Source of the DNA: Chelativorans alearensis
GTDB taxonomy: Bacteria; Pseudomonadota; Alphaproteobacteria; Rhizobiales; Rhizobiaceae
Length of the DNA: 64,000 nucleotides
Assembly (NCBI RefSeq): GCF_010993735.1
Contig: NZ_WQNI01000017.1
Span: 1 to 64,000 of the forward strand
Direction of reading: 5' to 3'
The translations under genes were made by a program, and so were the position numbers. The notes below the pieces were generated by a model. That model was not told where the DNA came from and searched no databases. It worked only from the letters and a program-made list of their open reading frames with translations. Positions within the stretch are counted from its first letter, which is position 1. Every line of letters starts with the position of its first letter. Below, one piece after another: positions 1-9,658 of this stretch.

Positions 1-2
1 AC

Positions 3-119
3 GGCAAGCTCGGCTGGCTCGGCTCGGCGATCCTCGCTGTGGTGCTTGCGGGCGGTGCGGTGCTCATCTTTCAGGTTGGGCTCGACCTACAGCTTCCCAC
101 CTTGAACTGGCCGTGGTGA
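3..119 (+). CDS. tctB: TctB small membrane subunit, 3' end only
   Basis: This is the last 38 codons and the stop of a TctB-type protein; the rest lies before the window. TctB is the small membrane subunit of tripartite tricarboxylate transporters. The visible piece is a hydrophobic helix followed by the ending LPTLNWPW, exactly as in the complete tctB at 9659-10108. At DNA level the two ends agree at 127 of 128 bases (1-128 against the complement of 9650-9777), the only difference being position 89. The stop is one base from the tctA GTG, so the two genes are an operon. The identity is certain only through this match to the full copy. Confidence 0.85.
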   Translation, partial: GKLGWLGSAILAVVLAGGAVLIFQVGLDLQLPTLNWPW

Positions 120-120
120 T

Positions 121-1647
121 GTGATGTTAGGTGAACTTGCGGCAAATGCCCTCCTCGGCCTTTCGGCGGCCACGACTCTGAATAGCCTATTCTATTGCTT
201 CATCGGCGTAACGCTTGGTACTTTCATCGGTGTTATTCCCGGCATCGGCGCGTTGACAGCCATTTCGCTACTGATCCCTGTCACGTTTCATATCCAGCCC
301 CTGGAAGCGCTGGTGATGCTGGCCGGCATCTATTACGGCACCGCCTATGGCGGCTCGATCGCCTCGATCCTGCTCAGGCTGCCAGGAACCAGCTCCAGCG
401 CCGTGACCTGTATCGACGGCTATCCGATGGCACAGCAGGGACGGGCGGGTGTTGCGCTCTTCATGACCGCCATCGCTTCGTTCATCGGCGCCAGCATCGG
501 CATCATCATCATGATGGCCTTTTCACCGATGCTCGTGCGCGTAGGCCTCACCTTTCGCTCGCCGGAGTATTTCTCGCTTATCGTTATGGCGCTGATCGCC
601 GCTTCTTCGATCTCGACCGGATCACAGGTCAAGGGCATCGCCATGGTCGTGCTCGGGGTGTTCTTCGGGACCGTCGGCGTCGACATCTACTCCGGCTCCA
701 GCCGGTTCACCTTCGGCATTCCGGAACTGTTCAACGGCTTCACGATGGCGGCCCTGGCCATGGGGGCGTTCGGTGTCGCGGAAGTTATCGACAGCTTGCG
801 GAGAACGAAGGCGAACGCAATCGGCGGGGGTCGTATCAGCCTGCGCTCAATGGTCCCGACGCGGGACGATGTACGGCGGTCGTGGCTGCCCATGCTTCGT
901 GGGTCTGCAATAGGATCGTTCTTTGGCGCTCTTCCGGGTACCGGCGCCAACATCGCGTCGTTCCTGTCCTACGCGGTCGAAAGGAAGGTCTCGAACGAGC
1001 CCTCCCGCTTCGGCACCGGTGCAGTCGAGGGGATTGCCGCCCCAGAGGCGGCTAACAACGCGGCCGACCAGACCGCCTTCATTCCGACGCTGACCCTTGG
1101 CATTCCGGGCAGCAGTACCATGGCGTTGATGCTGGTCGTGCTGCTGATCCACGGCATTACCCCCGGTCCGACAATGATGACAAATCACCCCGACCTGTTC
1201 TGGGGCGTGGTGATGAGCTTCTGGATCGGCAACATCATGCTAATAGTTCTCAACGTACCCCTGATCGGGATTTGGGTAAGGGTACTGTCGATCCCATACC
1301 ACATGCTCTACCCAGCGATCCTCATGTTCGCCTGCATCGGTGTCTACAGCATCAACCACTCTGTCTTCGACGTGGTCACGGTGATCGGCTTCGGCATCCT
1401 CGGTTACAGCATGCGGGTGTTGAAGTTCCCGGTGGCGCCATTGCTGATCGGCTTCGTACTCGGGCCGATGACGGAAGAATACTTCCGCCGGGCCATGGTG
1501 ACGTCACGCGGCGACTTCGCGATCTTCTTCGAACGCCCAATCAGCTTGGTCTTCCTGCTGATCGCTTGCGCACTCCTTGCCTGGAGTATCTGGAGCTCGC
1601 TCCGCATTGCACGCGGCGGAGCGGAAAAGAGGCGGGCGGCCGCCTAG
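121..1647 (+). CDS. tctA: Tripartite tricarboxylate transporter large permease TctA
   Basis: The 508-residue protein is the channel subunit of a TctABC secondary transporter, which imports a carboxylate captured by a periplasmic TctC protein. About a dozen hydrophobic segments are visible, with the family repeats GVIPGIGAL near residue 40 and ALPGTGANIASF near residue 270, and the conserved stretch YYGTAYGGSIASILLRLPG near residues 70-90. Length is normal for TctA. GTG at 121 and ATG at 124 are both possible starts, and the second copy has the same GTG-ATG pair. It is clearly homologous to the copy at 8083-9657, by eye about three quarters identical in protein, far less than their tctB ends. 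The promoter lies outside the window. Confidence 0.95.
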   Translation: MMLGELAANALLGLSAATTLNSLFYCFIGVTLGTFIGVIPGIGALTAISLLIPVTFHIQPLEALVMLAGIYYGTAYGGSIASILLRLPGTSSSAVTCIDGYPMAQQGRAGVALFMTAIASFIGASIGIIIMMAFSPMLVRVGLTFRSPEYFSLIVMALIAASSISTGSQVKGIAMVVLGVFFGTVGVDIYSGSSRFTFGIPELFNGFTMAALAMGAFGVAEVIDSLRRTKANAIGGGRISLRSMVPTRDDVRRSWLPMLRGSAIGSFFGALPGTGANIASFLSYAVERKVSNEPSRFGTGAVEGIAAPEAANNAADQTAFIPTLTLGIPGSSTMALMLVVLLIHGITPGPTMMTNHPDLFWGVVMSFWIGNIMLIVLNVPLIGIWVRVLSIPYHMLYPAILMFACIGVYSINHSVFDVVTVIGFGILGYSMRVLKFPVAPLLIGFVLGPMTEEYFRRAMVTSRGDFAIFFERPISLVFLLIACALLAWSIWSSLRIARGGAEKRRAAA

Positions 1648-1771
1648 GGCTATCCTCATCATCGACGCCCAGACAGCGCCCGAGAGGGGGATTTTAAATC
1701 TGCGGGGATACGCCGCCTGTGGTGGGGGCCCACCGGTAAGCGGCGCCGTGCGGAGCAAAGACCCTTAGACT

Positions 1772-1816
1772 GGGGCGGCCACCGTGTGACGGGGCGCCGG
1801 CCTGAGGGGCCGCCCC
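1772..1816. terminator. Inverted repeat between convergent genes
   Basis: Arms GGGGCGGCC (1772-1780) and GGCCGCCCC (1808-1816) can pair perfectly and lie between the ends of tctA and the minus-strand activator gene; the right arm touches that gene's stop codon. A bidirectional terminator is a reasonable reading, although there is no U-run and the loop is long. Nothing else was recognised between 1648 and 1815. Confidence 0.45.
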
Positions 1817-3576
1817 TAAGTCAGACCCCGAAGCTTCTTGTAGAGATAGGAGGGGGAAACGCCCAGGTGTTCGGCCGCCCGCTTCTCGTTGCCCTTGAAG
1901 CGAACGAGCGTGTCGTTGATGAGCTTCATCTCCAACTCGTCGAGCGTGTTCTTCAGGAGGCTCGAGGGCGCATCTGCACGTGATGGCTCGCTCGCACGGC
2001 TCTTTTGGGCGGCAGGCGCGGCGTGGTCGCGGAAGTTTTCGACGGTGAGCCGGTTGTTCTCGGCGAAGACGAAGGCCCGCTCGACCGTATGGCGTAACTG
2101 GCGCACGTTGCCCGGCCATGACCGTTCTTTCAGGTGGTTGATCACGTCGATATCGATTTCTGGAACGCTGCGGTTGTACTGGACAGCCAGTTCGCCCACG
2201 AAATAGTTGAGCAGCAGCGGAATATCTTCCAGCCGTTCGTCGAGGGTCGGCATCATGATCACCACCGGGCTGATCCGGTAGAACAGGTCGAGCCGGAAGC
2301 CGCCCTGCTCGACGAAGTCCTCCAAATCACGATTGGTTGCGCTGCAGAGCCGGAAGTCGACGCGCTTCGGCTTCTCGCCACCGACCCGCTCAACCATGCG
2401 GTCCTGCAGGACCCTGAGCAGCTTAGACTGCACCTCCAGCGGCATGTCGCCGATCTCATCGAGAAAGATGGTACCCTTGTCTGCCATTTCGAACTTGCCG
2501 GCACGGCCCTTGCTGTCGGCGCCCGTGAAGCTGCCGGGCTCGTAACCGAACAGCTCGCTTTCGACCAGTTTCTCGGGCAGCGCGGCGGCATTGACGGTCA
2601 CAAGCCGTCCGTCCCGTCTGGGGCTGAGGCGGTGGAGGGCCTGCGCGACAAGCTCCTTGCCCGTACCGCTTTCGCCCTGGATCAGGACCGGGATGTCGAG
2701 TGGCGCGATCTTGCGTATCTGTTCACGGACCGACTGGATGGCAGGGCTTTGTCCCACGATGGCGTCGAGGATCTTTTCCTCTTGCGCCTCGTTCCGCGTC
2801 TTCGCGCGATAGGAGGCGATTTCCTGTTCCAGCTGGTTGATCCGCCGCGACAACGCCTCGACTTGCTGGGGGCCCTTGAACATGATCCGGCCGATGGCCC
2901 CGACGATCTTTCCATCATGGCGGATCGGATGGCGCGAAACGATCCTGTCGCGCCCCTTCATGCGATGAACCTGTCCGACTTCTGCGACGCCGGTCCGGAC
3001 GACGTGATGCAGGCGCGAGTTCTCGATCACGTCGCGCACCTTCTTGCCGATCCCTTCGCCCGGCTGCAGCCCCAAGAACTTCTCGTGCACCGGCGAAATG
3101 AACGCCACCCGTGCCTTGTCGTCGACGATCGCCATGGCATCGTAGGGATCGGTCAGAACGTGGTCGATGATGTCATAGGCGAAATCCACGTGGAGCAAGA
3201 ACTGCAACACGGTGTCAGTCGGCGGTTCCGAAAGCAGGATGAGGTATCCGCCGTCCACTTTCGAGAGCAGGAAGGTATACTGCCTGTCGACCAGAAGGAT
3301 GGTTCCGAGGCGGCGGGAACTGGCCTCCTCCAGCCATTCCTTGTTCGACACGATTGCCTTCAGGCGCTTGTCGTCCCCTGTGCCCAGGGTCGCCAGGCAC
3401 TTCCCGTTCGCATCAGCGACGATAAGACCGGTTACGCCAGACGTATTGCCATCGGTGTCGGCCAGTGTCAGATCCTCCCATGCGTATCGATGCAGCTTTG
3501 GTGCGGTTGTCCGGCTACCTCGGCTGTCGAAACCTTCTCGCGTCTTGCAGCGTAACGTCCTCTTGCATCGCTGCAA
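1816..3576 (-). CDS. Sigma-54-dependent enhancer-binding activator (PAS, AAA+, Fis-type HTH)
   Basis: This is a bacterial enhancer-binding protein that would remodel sigma-54 RNA polymerase by ATP hydrolysis. Counting from a TTG start at 3576 (586 residues), an N-terminal sensory segment is followed by a PAS-like domain (about 140-235), a short coiled coil, Walker A GESGTGKE (about 301-308), the sigma-54 contact loop GSFTGA (about 348-353, a natural variant of GAFTGA), Walker B GTIFLDE (about 368-374) and a C-terminal Fis-type helix-turn-helix. The frame stays open to an ATG at 3768, but that start would cross the thiolase promoter and the thiolase start codon, so it is unlikely; the exact start is uncertain. 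There is no receiver domain, so a small ligand or redox signal sensed by the N-terminus is probable. It is the only such activator seen here and the best candidate to drive the local sigma-54 promoters. Confidence 0.92.
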   Translation of the reverse strand: MQRCKRTLRCKTREGFDSRGSRTTAPKLHRYAWEDLTLADTDGNTSGVTGLIVADANGKCLATLGTGDDKRLKAIVSNKEWLEEASSRRLGTILLVDRQYTFLLSKVDGGYLILLSEPPTDTVLQFLLHVDFAYDIIDHVLTDPYDAMAIVDDKARVAFISPVHEKFLGLQPGEGIGKKVRDVIENSRLHHVVRTGVAEVGQVHRMKGRDRIVSRHPIRHDGKIVGAIGRIMFKGPQQVEALSRRINQLEQEIASYRAKTRNEAQEEKILDAIVGQSPAIQSVREQIRKIAPLDIPVLIQGESGTGKELVAQALHRLSPRRDGRLVTVNAAALPEKLVESELFGYEPGSFTGADSKGRAGKFEMADKGTIFLDEIGDMPLEVQSKLLRVLQDRMVERVGGEKPKRVDFRLCSATNRDLEDFVEQGGFRLDLFYRISPVVIMMPTLDERLEDIPLLLNYFVGELAVQYNRSVPEIDIDVINHLKERSWPGNVRQLRHTVERAFVFAENNRLTVENFRDHAAPAAQKSRASEPSRADAPSSLLKNTLDELEMKLINDTLVRFKGNEKRAAEHLGVSPSYLYKKLRGLT

Positions 3577-3664
3577 AAGCCTGTTTGCCGCCAACAGTGT
3601 CGGAGAATCGTGAGCGGTTCGCAACAAGGTTGTCCGGAGACGGCCATACAAAAACTGTCGTAGT

Positions 3665-3679
3665 TGGCACGACACTTGC
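3665..3679 (+). promoter_or_regulatory. Sigma-54 (-24/-12) promoter of the thiolase/ETF operon
   Basis: TGGCAC-GACAC-TTGC matches the sigma-54 consensus perfectly and lies about 65 bases before the thiolase-like start codon. A second copy with one mismatch, CGGCAC-GACGT-TTGC, follows at 3679-3693, giving two overlapping candidates 14 bases apart. The string GGTTGTCCGG occurs twice upstream (near 3503 and 3629) and could mark activator sites, though this is only suggestive. Confidence 0.9.
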
Positions 3680-3743
3680 GGCACGACGTTTGCGTGACGG
3701 CCGTCACGCGACGACGCAACCTCTACCGCTTCCAGGAGCCGAC

Positions 3744-4910
3744 ATGACGCTTCGCAATCGTGCTGCAATTGTCGGAATCGGTGAAAGCGACATAGGGCGC
3801 CTGCCTCACATGTCCGGCCTCGGCCTCAACGCCCAGGCGGCCCGACGCGCCATCGCCGATGCGGGCATCAGCCATCGGGACATTGACGGCCTGCTCACAG
3901 CCTATTCCTTCACCGAACCGTACTTCATGCTGGGAGCGGTCCTGGCGGAGTACCTCGGCCTGCGTCCGTCATACTGCGGTTCGTTGGTGGTCGGCGGTGC
4001 CTCTCCCACGGCCATGCTGCACCATGCGGCGCAAGCGGTCAGCACCGGCGCGGCCCAGGTTGTTCTGGTCTGTGCTGGGGAGAACCGGGCCACCGGCATG
4101 TCGAGCGACGACACGCTCCAAGCGTTGTCGGCGGTCGGGCATCCCTATTTCGAGGCGCCCTACGGAGTCGGCATTCCCTCGCTCTACGCCCTTGTCGCGA
4201 ACGCCTACATGCGCCGCTACGGCACCACACGGGAAGAGATGGCGGCGGTTGCCGTGACCTTCAGGAACCATGCCCTGAAGCACCCCAATGCCCATATGAA
4301 GAAGCCGCTGACGATCGAGGATGTCATCGGATCGAAGCCCATTTCCGATCCTCTGTGCATGTACGATTGCTGCCTCATCTCCGACGCCGGTGGTGCCTTT
4401 GTCGTCACGACGCCGGAACGTGCCAAGGATCTTGCTGGCACACCGGTCTATCTTGCCGGGATCGGCGAATGTCATACGCACGAACACCTGACCTCGGCGC
4501 CCAGCCTGACCGAGTTCGGTGCGACCGAGTCGGGGCGGCGCGCCTATGTGATGGCAGGCCTGGGCCCCTCGGACATGGACCTGGCCATGCTTTACGATTG
4601 CTTCACTATAGTCCCGATCATCGAAATGGAGGAGCTCGGTCTCGCGCCACGCGGGGAAGGCGGTGCCTTCTTCGCAAAGGGGCATGCCGCAATCGGCGGC
4701 GATCTTCCGGTCAATACGCATGGCGGGATGCTCAGCCACGCCCATGCCGGTGCGGTTGGCGGCCTGATGGCGATCGTGGAGGCCGTACGTCAACTGCGCG
4801 GCGAGGCAGGGAAGCGTCAGGTCGCAGGCGCCAGTACCGCGCTCATCCACGGCGAGGGCGGTATCCTCTCGTCGCACTGTACGGCCATTCTGACCGCGTC
4901 ACCGCGATGA
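3744..4910 (+). CDS. Thiolase-fold protein of the SCP-x/Ltp2 type, probable aldolase or acyltransferase
   Basis: The 388-residue protein has the thiolase fold but, where thiolases carry their nucleophilic Cys, it reads GGAS (84-87). The C-terminal half has YDCFTI (about 284-289) and NTHGG (about 324-328). Loss of the Cys with a YDxFT motif is typical of the lipid-transfer-protein branch; in steroid-degrading bacteria Ltp2 is a retro-aldolase that works with a DUF35 protein and a MaoC hydratase. A MaoC gene follows directly and a DUF35 gene sits at 24012, so a retro-aldol carbon-carbon cleavage is a plausible job here (inference). The ATG at 3744 has AGGAG just upstream. First gene of the operon continuing to etfA. 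Confidence 0.85.
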   Translation: MTLRNRAAIVGIGESDIGRLPHMSGLGLNAQAARRAIADAGISHRDIDGLLTAYSFTEPYFMLGAVLAEYLGLRPSYCGSLVVGGASPTAMLHHAAQAVSTGAAQVVLVCAGENRATGMSSDDTLQALSAVGHPYFEAPYGVGIPSLYALVANAYMRRYGTTREEMAAVAVTFRNHALKHPNAHMKKPLTIEDVIGSKPISDPLCMYDCCLISDAGGAFVVTTPERAKDLAGTPVYLAGIGECHTHEHLTSAPSLTEFGATESGRRAYVMAGLGPSDMDLAMLYDCFTIVPIIEMEELGLAPRGEGGAFFAKGHAAIGGDLPVNTHGGMLSHAHAGAVGGLMAIVEAVRQLRGEAGKRQVAGASTALIHGEGGILSSHCTAILTASPR

Positions 4911-4930
4911 ACGGGAAAGGAGCCTGACCG

Positions 4931-5389
4931 ATGTCAAGCAGGGCAATGTATTTCGAAGATTTTACCGAAGGCCAAGTGATTAAGACGCCGCGGCGCACGA
5001 TTACCTCGACCGATATCGTAAATTTCGCCTGTCTCTCGGGCGATTTCAACGGTGTGCACTCCGACTATGAATACTGCAAGACGACGCCCTTCGGCGAGCC
5101 GATCGCCCATGCGCCTCTGATCTATGCCGTCATGGGCGGGCTGCAGTACGCCAGCGGCGTGAACGATGGCACGTTGATCGCCTTGCTCGGGATCGACGAG
5201 TGGCGGATGTCGAAACCGGTCAAGCATGGGGATACGGTGCACATGCGCTCCACAGTGATTGCGAAGCGTGAGACCTCGAAGCCGGACCGCGGAATCGTGA
5301 CCTTCCGGCGCGAGTTCGTCAACCAGCGCGACGAGGCCGTCCAGAGCATGAGGGCGACGTTTATGTATCGCCGGCGTCCGGCGGATTGA
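4931..5389 (+). CDS. MaoC-like (R)-specific enoyl-CoA hydratase
   Basis: A 152-residue single hot-dog domain protein. The hydratase signature is present as SGDFNGVHSDYEY (about 36-48), with Asp and His in the usual catalytic places, followed by a Pro-Ile-Ala-His-Ala segment. Such enzymes add water to 2-enoyl-CoA. Length fits a one-domain MaoC protein, which normally dimerises. It lies 20 bases after the thiolase-like gene and before the ETF genes. In the Ltp2 system the matching MaoC protein makes the beta-hydroxyacyl-CoA that the aldolase cleaves, so these two may act in sequence. Confidence 0.88.
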   Translation: MSSRAMYFEDFTEGQVIKTPRRTITSTDIVNFACLSGDFNGVHSDYEYCKTTPFGEPIAHAPLIYAVMGGLQYASGVNDGTLIALLGIDEWRMSKPVKHGDTVHMRSTVIAKRETSKPDRGIVTFRREFVNQRDEAVQSMRATFMYRRRPAD

Positions 5390-5461
5390 CGGCCAACCGA
5401 TCAGCCGTCTGTCAGGAACACGGCCGGCGGGGGAAAGGAAAACAAACTTGGAGCCATGCCC

Positions 5462-6220
5462 ATGAAGGTCCTTGTCCCGGTCAAGCGGGTTATCGACTAC
5501 AACGTCAAGGTCCGCGTGAAATCGGACGGCAGCGGGGTCGACCTTTCGAACGTGAAGATGTCGATGAACCCGTTCGACGAGATCGCGGTGGAAGAGGCGA
5601 TCCGGCTGAAGGAAGCGGGTACGGCAGAAGAGGTCGTAGCCGTCAGTATCGGCGTGAAGCAGGCCCAGGAAACCTTGCGCACGGCGCTGGCGATGGGCGC
5701 GGACCGGGCGATCCTGGTGGTTGCGACCGAAGACGTTCACCAGGATATCGAGCCGCTGGCGGTGGCAAAGATCCTGAAGGCCGTGATCGCGGAGGAATTG
5801 CCCAGCCTGGTGATCGCCGGCAAGCAGGCGATCGACAATGACATGAACGCCACGGGCCAGATGCTGGCCGCACTGCTGGGCTGGAGCCAGGCGACCTTCG
5901 CTAGCGAAGTGAAGATCGACGGCGACAGCGCGCTGGTCAGGCGCGAGGTTGATGGCGGGCTGCAGACCATCCGGGTCAAGCTGCCGGCCATCGCCACCGC
6001 CGACCTGCGCCTGAATGAGCCGCGCTATGCCAGCCTGCCCAACATCATGAAGGCGAAGAAGAAGCCGCTGGAGGAGAAGACAGCCGCCGATTACGGCATC
6101 GACGTTGCGCCGCGGCTCGAAATCGTCAAGACCATCGAGCCGGAGGCGCGCCAAGCGGGTGAGATCGTGCCCGACGTGGACGCGCTGGTGGCTAAGCTGA
6201 AAAAGCGGGGGGTCGTCTGA
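5462..6220 (+). CDS. etfB: Electron transfer flavoprotein beta subunit
   Basis: This 252-residue protein is the small subunit of ETF, which accepts electrons from acyl-CoA dehydrogenases and passes them to ETF:quinone oxidoreductase. It opens with [16 protein letters not shown] and contains the family pattern [11 protein letters not shown] and the [18 protein letters not shown] region that binds nucleotide. The ATG at 5462 was preferred to the one at 5456 because GGAG at 5451-5454 is then correctly spaced. The stop TGA overlaps the etfA ATG, so the two are translationally coupled. It probably serves the acyl-CoA dehydrogenases at 16688 and 26680; no ETF:quinone oxidoreductase gene is in the window. 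Confidence 0.97.
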   Translation: MKVLVPVKRVIDYNVKVRVKSDGSGVDLSNVKMSMNPFDEIAVEEAIRLKEAGTAEEVVAVSIGVKQAQETLRTALAMGADRAILVVATEDVHQDIEPLAVAKILKAVIAEELPSLVIAGKQAIDNDMNATGQMLAALLGWSQATFASEVKIDGDSALVRREVDGGLQTIRVKLPAIATADLRLNEPRYASLPNIMKAKKKPLEEKTAADYGIDVAPRLEIVKTIEPEARQAGEIVPDVDALVAKLKKRGVV

Positions 6221-7143
6221 TGACCGTTCTTCTGTTTGCCGAAGTGAATTCCGGGAAACTGGCCGCCGACGTCACGGCCAAGGCCTTCACCGTAGCCGGG
6301 GCGCTGGGCGAGGTGGCGATCCTCTGCGCAGGAGCCTCGGCGAAAGCGGCGGCCGAGGCGGCGGCGAAACTCGGCCCGGCCAAGGTGCTCTGCGCCGAGC
6401 ATCCCGACCTCGACCACCGCCTGGCAGAAACCACCGCAGATCTGATCGTGTCGCTGGCGGGCGATTTCAGCCACATCGTGGCCCCGGCCACGACCGACGC
6501 CAAGAACATTATGCCGCGGGTGGCGGCGCTCCTGGACGTCATGGTGATTTCGGATATCTCGGGCGTGGTCGATGCCGACACGTTCGAGCGCCCCGTCTAT
6601 GCCGGCAACGCCATCCAGACGGTGAAATCCTCGGACACGACCAAGGTCATCACCGTGCGCAGCTCGAGCTTCGACGCCGCGCCGATGGACGGCGCGGCCC
6701 CGGTCGAAGATGTGGCCGTGCCGGCCGCCTCGGGCCTGAGCGAATGGGCGGAGGACAAGGTGGCCGAAAGCAATCGGCCGGAACTGACCAGCGCGGGCAT
6801 CGTCGTCTCGGGCGGCCGTGGCGTCGGCTCGGAGGAGGATTTCCAGCTGATCGAGAAGCTCGCCGACAAGCTCGGCGCCGCAGTTGGCGCCAGCCGCGCC
6901 GCGGTCGATTCCGGCTTCGCCCCGAATGACTGGCAGGTGGGTCAGACCGGCAAGGTCGTGGCGCCCGATCTCTACATCGCTGTCGGTATCTCGGGCGCGA
7001 TCCAGCACCTGGCGGGGATGAAGGATTCGAAGATCATCGTCGCCATCAACAAGGACAAAGAGGCGCCCATCTTTCAGGTCGCCGATTACGGCCTCGTCGC
7101 CGACCTCTTCGACGCCGTGCCCGAACTCATCGAAAAGTTCTGA
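6220..7143 (+). CDS. etfA: Electron transfer flavoprotein alpha subunit
   Basis: The 307-residue large ETF subunit carries the FAD. The C-terminal FAD-binding region is clear: [13 protein letters not shown] (about 188-200), then [30 protein letters not shown] and [10 protein letters not shown], followed by [17 protein letters not shown]. Length is normal. The start overlaps the etfB stop by one base. Together with etfB it gives the island its own electron acceptor for acyl-CoA oxidation. Last gene of the sigma-54 operon unless the beta-lactamase-fold gene 120 bases downstream is also read from it. Confidence 0.97.
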   Translation: MTVLLFAEVNSGKLAADVTAKAFTVAGALGEVAILCAGASAKAAAEAAAKLGPAKVLCAEHPDLDHRLAETTADLIVSLAGDFSHIVAPATTDAKNIMPRVAALLDVMVISDISGVVDADTFERPVYAGNAIQTVKSSDTTKVITVRSSSFDAAPMDGAAPVEDVAVPAASGLSEWAEDKVAESNRPELTSAGIVVSGGRGVGSEEDFQLIEKLADKLGAAVGASRAAVDSGFAPNDWQVGQTGKVVAPDLYIAVGISGAIQHLAGMKDSKIIVAINKDKEAPIFQVADYGLVADLFDAVPELIEKF

Positions 7144-7262
7144 CAGGTGACACTTCATGCGGCACGGATGGCGCGTTCCCGCTGGCCGTGCCAGCATGAC
7201 TGACCTTATTCAGCGGAGACAATGGTCTGCCTTATCTGAAGGAACCCGTCCCCGAATACGGC

Positions 7263-8045
7263 GTGACCCAGAGCATCCAGCCGCGGATTCGCAGGATCGT
7301 CGCCCCGAACCCGGGCATCATGACCTATCATGGCACCAACACCTACCTAGTCGGCGCGGGCGATGCGTTCATCGTCCTCGATCCGGGCCCGGCCATCGAA
7401 GCGCACGTAGAGGCGATCCTTCTTGCCACGCGTGGCCGTATCCGGGCGATCCTGCTGACCCATTACCACCGAGACCACTGCGGCGCAGTTGATCTGCTTC
7501 GTAACGAGGTCCCGGCACCGCTTCTCGCCTTCGCACCTGCCGGCACGCCCGCGGTCGAACCTGATGTAACGCTTGCGGACGGACAGACCGTCTTCGGTCT
7601 ACAGGTGATCCACACCCCGGGGCACGCTGCCGACCACGTCTGTTTCACCCTTCCCGATGGGATCGTGTTTTCCGGCGATCACGTCATGTCCTGGTCGAGC
7701 AGCGTCGTCTCGCCGCCGCTCGGCAACATGGCGGACTACTGCAGTAGCCTGCGGCGGCTGATCAATCGCAACGACAGCCTGTTCCTGCCTGGACACGGAC
7801 CGCCCTTGCAGGAGCCCGCCGCCTATACGGCAGATCTGCTGCATCACCGGATCGAACGCGAGGAGGCCATACTGAATCTGCTCCGGTCGGGTCCTTGCCT
7901 GCCGGCCCGGATTGTCGAGACGCTCTATGCCAAACGCGACCGGCGGCTGCTCGGAGCCGCCGAGCGCAACGTCATGGCGCATCTCCAGAAGTTGGCGGCG
8001 GAAGCCCGCGTCGCCGAAGGACCGAGGGGCTGGACCGCCCTGTAG
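7263..8045 (+). CDS. Metallo-beta-lactamase-fold hydrolase
   Basis: A 260-residue MBL-fold protein with the zinc motif THYHRDH (about 60-66), a later HTPGHA, the DH of SGDHV, and the terminal GHGPPL, so the binuclear metal site looks complete. The C-terminal third is a helical, winged-helix-like extension typical of the LACTB2-type branch. The only usable start is the GTG at 7263; the same frame upstream encodes more family-like residues (PYLKEPVPEYG) but no ATG, so the true start could differ. Relatives cleave thioesters or RNA; a CoA-thioesterase role would fit the surroundings but is inference. It faces the tctA copy on the other strand. Confidence 0.8.
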   Translation: MTQSIQPRIRRIVAPNPGIMTYHGTNTYLVGAGDAFIVLDPGPAIEAHVEAILLATRGRIRAILLTHYHRDHCGAVDLLRNEVPAPLLAFAPAGTPAVEPDVTLADGQTVFGLQVIHTPGHAADHVCFTLPDGIVFSGDHVMSWSSSVVSPPLGNMADYCSSLRRLINRNDSLFLPGHGPPLQEPAAYTADLLHHRIEREEAILNLLRSGPCLPARIVETLYAKRDRRLLGAAERNVMAHLQKLAAEARVAEGPRGWTAL

Positions 8046-8082
8046 CGCGGCTGAAGGCGAACGGCGGAGGCGGGTCCCCCGG

Positions 8083-9657
8083 CTACCGGCTCTGGGCCGC
8101 CTCACCGTCCCGTGCGCCGGCCGCCTCGTTCCCTGGCAACGGCGCCTCGACGACCTTCCGCTGAAATGACTGGCGAACCGACTGCCACGCGCTCCATAGA
8201 AGGAGTGCCGCCGTGATCAGCAGGAACATGAGGCTGACGGGGCGCTCGAAGAAGATCGAGACGTCGCCGGCCGAGATAATCAAGGCGCGTCGGAAATACT
8301 CTTCCACCATCGGCCCGAGAACGAAGCCGAGCAGCAGCGGCGCCACCGGGAACCGGATCAGGCGCATGAAATAGCCGAGCAGGCCGAAGGCGATCACCGT
8401 GATGACGTCGAACGTCGTCTGGTGAATTGAATAGACGCCAATGCAAGCGAACATCAGGATCGCCGGATAGAGGACGTGGTACGGGATCATCAGGACCCGC
8501 ACCCAGATCCCGATCAGCGGGACATTGAGGATGAGCAGCATGATGTTCCCGATCCAGAAGCTCATCACCACGCCCCAGAACAGGTCGGGGTGATTAGCCA
8601 TCATGCTCGGCCCCGGCGTGATGCCGTGGATCATCAGAACCCCGAGCATCAGCGCCATCGTCACGCTTCCCGGAATGCCTAGAGTGAGTGTCGGGATGAA
8701 GGCGGTCTGATCGGCGGCGTTGTTGGCTGCCTCGGGGGCGACGATTCCCTCGATCGCACCCTTGCCGAAGCGCGACGGATCGCGCGCGACCTTCCGCTCG
8801 ATCGCGTAGGACATGAACGAGGCGATGGTCGCACCCGCGCCGGGAAGGGCGCCGACAAAGGAGCCGGTGCTGGAGCCGCGCAATATCGGGAGCCACGACC
8901 GTCGCACGTCGTCCCGCGTCGGGACCATCGAGCGCAGGCCGATGCTCTTGCTCGTCAGGGTACCCCCTTTGAATTTCCGCAGGCTGCTGATCACTTCCGC
9001 AACGCCGAAAGACCCCATGGCGATCGCCGACATAGTGAACCCTTCAGTCAGTTCGGTGATGCCGAAGGTATAGCGGGACGTGCCCGTGTTGATATCCGTT
9101 CCCACGATGCCGAGGAAGATGCCCAGCACAACCATGGCGATGCCCTTGATCTGCGAGTCCGACGTGATCGACGAGGCGGCGACCAGGCCCATCACCATGA
9201 GTGAGAAATACTCCGGCGAGTGGAAGGACAGGCCGATCTCAACGAAGAGCGGCGAGAAGACCATCATGATGATAATGCCGATGCTGGCGCCAACGAACGA
9301 GGCGATGGCGGTCATGAAGAGCGCGATTCCGGCCCGTCCCTGCTGCGCCATCGGATAGCCGTCGATGCAGGTCACGGCGCTCGATCCGGTCCCCGGCAGC
9401 CTGAGCAGGATCGAGGCGATCGAGCCGCCATAGGCGGTGCCGTAATAGATGCCGGCCAGCATCACCAGCGCTTCGAGCGGTTCCAGGTGAAAGGTAATCG
9501 GGATCAGCATCGAGATGGTCGCCAGAGCGCCGATGCCGGGGATGACGCCGACGAATGTGCCGAGCGTTACGCCGATGAAGCAATAGAACAGGCTGTTCGG
9601 AGCGGTCGCTGCCGAAAGACCCAGGATGGTATAGTCGACCAGGGCTTCGAACATCAC
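8083..9657 (-). CDS. tctA: Tripartite tricarboxylate transporter large permease TctA (second copy)
   Basis: This 524-residue TctA protein has the same repeated signatures as the copy at 121-1647: GVIPGIGAL near residue 40, the TAYGGSIASILLRLPG stretch near 75-90, and ALPGAGATIASF near 270, within about a dozen membrane helices. It is about 16 residues longer, with a charged tail. GTG at 9657 and ATG at 9654 are both possible starts and sit directly after the tctB stop. With tctB (9659-10108) and the divergent tctC (10433-11368) it forms a complete transporter. Confidence 0.95.
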   Translation of the reverse strand: MMFEALVDYTILGLSAATAPNSLFYCFIGVTLGTFVGVIPGIGALATISMLIPITFHLEPLEALVMLAGIYYGTAYGGSIASILLRLPGTGSSAVTCIDGYPMAQQGRAGIALFMTAIASFVGASIGIIIMMVFSPLFVEIGLSFHSPEYFSLMVMGLVAASSITSDSQIKGIAMVVLGIFLGIVGTDINTGTSRYTFGITELTEGFTMSAIAMGSFGVAEVISSLRKFKGGTLTSKSIGLRSMVPTRDDVRRSWLPILRGSSTGSFVGALPGAGATIASFMSYAIERKVARDPSRFGKGAIEGIVAPEAANNAADQTAFIPTLTLGIPGSVTMALMLGVLMIHGITPGPSMMANHPDLFWGVVMSFWIGNIMLLILNVPLIGIWVRVLMIPYHVLYPAILMFACIGVYSIHQTTFDVITVIAFGLLGYFMRLIRFPVAPLLLGFVLGPMVEEYFRRALIISAGDVSIFFERPVSLMFLLITAALLLWSAWQSVRQSFQRKVVEAPLPGNEAAGARDGEAAQSR

Positions 9658-9658
9658 A

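Noticed and set aside
2134-3555. Plus-strand open frame of about 470 codons
   Set aside because: It lies opposite the sigma-54 activator, whose Walker and GSFTGA motifs show the minus strand is coding.
3577-3768. Extending the activator gene to the ATG at 3768
   Set aside because: The added codons would cross the sigma-54 promoter and the start of the divergent thiolase-like gene and show no domain.
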